From Opitutia bacterium (GTDB lineage: Bacteria > Verrucomicrobiota > Verrucomicrobiia > Opitutales > Opitutaceae), in assembly GCA_003157575.1 (NCBI GenBank), contig PMKA01000316.1, forward strand, positions 1 to 8,774: a stretch of DNA of 8,774 bases, read 5' to 3'. The notes beneath the pieces are model-generated. The model saw only the letters and a program-made list of their open reading frames with translations. It was not told where the DNA came from and searched no databases. This document shows positions 6,791-8,774 of the stretch, one piece after another; position 1 is the stretch's first letter; the number at the start of each line of letters is the position of its first letter. A program made the translations under genes and the position numbers.

Positions 6791-7552
6791 TCACGGCTTG
6801 ACGTCGGAAAGCACGACGGATCCCCGCGTCCCGGGAAGGATCCGCCGGCCGGGGTTTGCGAGCAGAATCTTCACCCGTTGAAAACCGCTCGACGCGTCGA
6901 CCCGCGGATCGATGAAATCAACCTTCCCCTTGAATGTGTTCGGCGCCCCCAACTGGGGGAGTTCGACGTTCAGGCTCTGACAAACCGACAGCGTTGAAGC
7001 CTGCTCAAAGGAGAGCAACAGTTGGACATAGACTGAATCGAAACTCACGACTTCGAATACGACAGCCCCAGGCTCGACCCATTCGCCCGGCTCCTTCTTC
7101 TTTGAGACAACGACCCCCGAGATCGGCGAACGGATGATCTTTCTCTCCAGCGCCACCTGGGCAAGGCGGCGCTGGAGGATGGCGATCTCCATCTCGGCCT
7201 TCTTCTGAAGCGCTTCATCCTTCCGGGCCATGTCCTTCTTGAGGAGTTCCTCGGTGCCCACCGCATCAAAGGTCTTCACCTCAACAAGGCGCTGCGTCCT
7301 CTGCTCCTCAAGTTCCTCCTCGGCCCGGAACAACTGCGCCAGCGGTTGCCCGATCGTCACTTCGTCGCCCTCCTTGACGTCGATCGTCTCGATGGCCCCT
7401 TGCACGCGGCAGCTCACACTCACCTGATGCAGGGGGAGCACCAGTCCTTCGACCTGGGCCGAAGCGGCCGCACAGGTGGCGAACGCCACCGTGGAGACGG
7501 TCGCGAGCACCGGCCGCAATCCGACCTTCCGAACCAAGGATGTCAGTCTCAT
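6791..7552 (-). CDS. Secreted HlyD/RND-type periplasmic adaptor
   Basis: A 253-residue protein with a basic N-terminus and hydrophobic stretch (PVLATVSTVAFATCAAASA) ending in a plausible signal-peptidase site at A32, so it is probably periplasmic. The mature part follows adaptor order: first lipoyl half (VSVSCRVQGAIETIDVKEGDEVTIGQPLA, 45-72), a helical hairpin of charged residues (about 76-137), the second half (IIRSPISGVVVSKKKEPGEWVEPG, 139-162), then a beta-barrel region with the late motif NPGRRILPGTRGSVVL (233-248). It is shorter than a typical RND adaptor of about 350-400 residues and lacks much of the membrane-proximal domain. It would bridge TolC to an inner-membrane partner. It lies 44 bases after the TolC-family gene, with no convincing Shine-Dalgarno. 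The periplasmic adaptor call is strong; which pump or channel it serves comes only from its neighbours. Confidence 0.88.
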   Translation of the reverse strand: MRLTSLVRKVGLRPVLATVSTVAFATCAAASAQVEGLVLPLHQVSVSCRVQGAIETIDVKEGDEVTIGQPLAQLFRAEEELEEQRTQRLVEVKTFDAVGTEELLKKDMARKDEALQKKAEMEIAILQRRLAQVALERKIIRSPISGVVVSKKKEPGEWVEPGAVVFEVVSFDSVYVQLLLSFEQASTLSVCQSLNVELPQLGAPNTFKGKVDFIDPRVDASSGFQRVKILLANPGRRILPGTRGSVVLSDVKP

Positions 7553-7596
7553 CGTGAATCAAGAACGGGATGGACCCAGCCGCGTCCGCCGCGGGA

Positions 7597-8774
7597 TCAG
7601 TGCTTCGAGCCTGCCGGAGCCTTCGCGGGCGCCGCCGGCGGATTGATCGCAACACCGAGGTTCGTCGGAAGCAGCCCCATGCTGGCCCAGAGTTCCGCCT
7701 CCGCCTTCTTCAAATCCACACGGGCGGCAAGCTCCCGCGTCCGGGCTTCAGACACCTTGCGCTGGAAATCGAGCACGCTGAAACTCGTGGTTTGCCCCGC
7801 CTCGAGCCGGTTCTGCTCCACGTCGAGTCCCTGCGTTGCAAGTGTCCGCGAGGTGGTCGCGGTTTCCAGACGGCGCTGCAGCATCGATAGCCGCTCCAGG
7901 GCATTGCTCACATCCAGGCTGATTCCCGTGTGCAACTCCGCGGTGTTGAGCTCGTCCTCGGCGATCTTCCGTTTGGCGATCCGCGCTTCAGCCCTGGCTT
8001 TCACATTTCCGATCGGCATGGTGAACACCGCGCCAGCGCTCCATTGGGCCTGATGGTCGCTGACGATTTGAGCATAGGTCTGATATGGAGAGTCATCAAG
8101 GCCGCCCAGGCCATAGGAGAACTTCAAATCGAGCTGCGGCAAACGGGCGCTCCTCGCCACGTTATATCCGGTTTTGTCTTTTTTCGCCTGCTCAAGTGCC
8201 ATCAGGTAGTCAGGCCGGTGAGCCAGCGCTTCGGCTACAAGTTCGTCCGGACTCTGAGCAGGCATTTTCACATCCAACGGAGCCGAAACAGTGAAGGGAG
8301 GAATGGTCCCGGGTTCGAATCGCTCCACCAGAAGCTTGAGCAGCTTGAGACGACGCTCTCGCAAGAAGTCCTCGGCGAGGATCAACTCCTCCCGGGCTTC
8401 GGAAACCTTCACATCGGCTTCCGTCACATCGAGCGCGATCATCTTTCCAACCGAGACCCTCTTTTCATTCTCGGTTCGAAGCCGTGCGGCCACGTCCACC
8501 GCCTCCGTCTTCACCTTAACGTTCTCCAGGCCGTAGACCATGTCGTAGTAGGCGTTGACGAATTCGATCATCTTGTTGACCACCTCGACTTCGCGCCTCC
8601 GATCGGCGATTTGCACGCCAAGGCGGGCAATCTTCAGCTGTGCATCGGGAGCGCCAAACCAGAAGTTCTTGAGAAGAGACTGCGTCAGTGAAATCCCTGC
8701 GAAGCTCTCCATTTCCGGGGAGTAATACCGGCCCGCTTCATTGACCGTGTTGTGCAGCCGGTTGAGACTCGTTG
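7597..8774 (-). CDS. TolC-family outer-membrane channel (5' end outside window)
   Basis: The frame stays open to base 8774, giving 391 visible residues and no start; the gene begins upstream of the window. The internal ATG at 8712 falls inside conserved sequence and is not the start. Two related helical halves are visible: the first with AYYDMVYGLENVKVKTEAVD and the charged pair of helices around EADVKVSEAREELILAEDFL, the second with DVSNALERLSMLQRRLETA, RLEAGQTTSFSVLDFQRKV and AELWASMGLL. Between them lie RPDYLMALEQAKKDKTGYNVA and SARLPQLDLKFSYGLGG, typical of TolC proteins; the strand LDLKFSYGLG would belong to the beta-barrel. It ends in a flexible A/P-rich tail. It should form the outer-membrane and periplasmic exit duct for substrates delivered by the three adaptors encoded next. 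As the first visible gene of the array, it is probably the exit of the same machine. The signal peptide is not visible. Confidence 0.9.
   Translation of the reverse strand, partial: TSLNRLHNTVNEAGRYYSPEMESFAGISLTQSLLKNFWFGAPDAQLKIARLGVQIADRRREVEVVNKMIEFVNAYYDMVYGLENVKVKTEAVDVAARLRTENEKRVSVGKMIALDVTEADVKVSEAREELILAEDFLRERRLKLLKLLVERFEPGTIPPFTVSAPLDVKMPAQSPDELVAEALAHRPDYLMALEQAKKDKTGYNVARSARLPQLDLKFSYGLGGLDDSPYQTYAQIVSDHQAQWSAGAVFTMPIGNVKARAEARIAKRKIAEDELNTAELHTGISLDVSNALERLSMLQRRLETATTSRTLATQGLDVEQNRLEAGQTTSFSVLDFQRKVSEARTRELAARVDLKKAEAELWASMGLLPTNLGVAINPPAAPAKAPAGSKH

Noticed and set aside
6791..8774. A plain RND drug-efflux operon
   Set aside because: TolC plus a small adaptor alone would fit, but no RND pump gene follows; the next genes are GAF-HlyD, M50-HlyD and SecA-like. 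A pump gene upstream of 8774 cannot be excluded.

Overview
The window holds a six-gene array, all on the minus strand, so transcription runs from high to low coordinates. In order: a TolC-family outer-membrane channel (7597-8774, 5' end outside the window), a short secreted HlyD/RND-type adaptor (6791-7552), a GAF-GAF-TM-HlyD adaptor (4924-6756), a PqqD-like/M50 metalloprotease/HlyD fusion (2730-4886), a short SecA-like ATPase (518-2515), and the first ~97 codons of a probable large repetitive surface protein (1-291, continuing beyond base 1). No mobile element, tRNA, rRNA or CRISPR was seen. The gaps between the first four genes are only 34-44 bases, which fits one operon. The gaps on either side of the SecA-like gene are 214 and 226 bases and contain inverted repeats; the second also contains a plausible sigma70-type promoter for the last gene.

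The DNA is GC-rich with strongly GC-biased third positions, which produces long spurious ORFs on the plus strand. The gene content points to a diderm bacterium. The autotransporter-type beta-strand repeat (WNDAANW, GTLEI) and the N-terminal LEPR-type motif suggest Verrucomicrobiota or Planctomycetota. This is an inference from protein style, not from a marker gene.

The main point of interest is how the parts could work together. The last gene has no N-terminal hydrophobic signal peptide. It carries the motif ESLEPRLLMDG at residues 15-25, which I recall from the N-termini of very long bacterial surface proteins (LEPR-XLL). Directly upstream lie a channel (TolC), three different HlyD-like adaptors (one fused to an intact HExxH intramembrane protease, one with cytoplasmic GAF domains) and a SecA-like motor that keeps its ATPase motifs but lacks most of the normal C-terminal third. 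No ABC transporter of the HlyB type is visible. I propose that the cluster is a dedicated export system for the LEPR protein: energised by the SecA-like ATPase, matured or gated by the M50 protein, and passing through TolC. The domain calls are well supported; the assembly and its cargo are inference.
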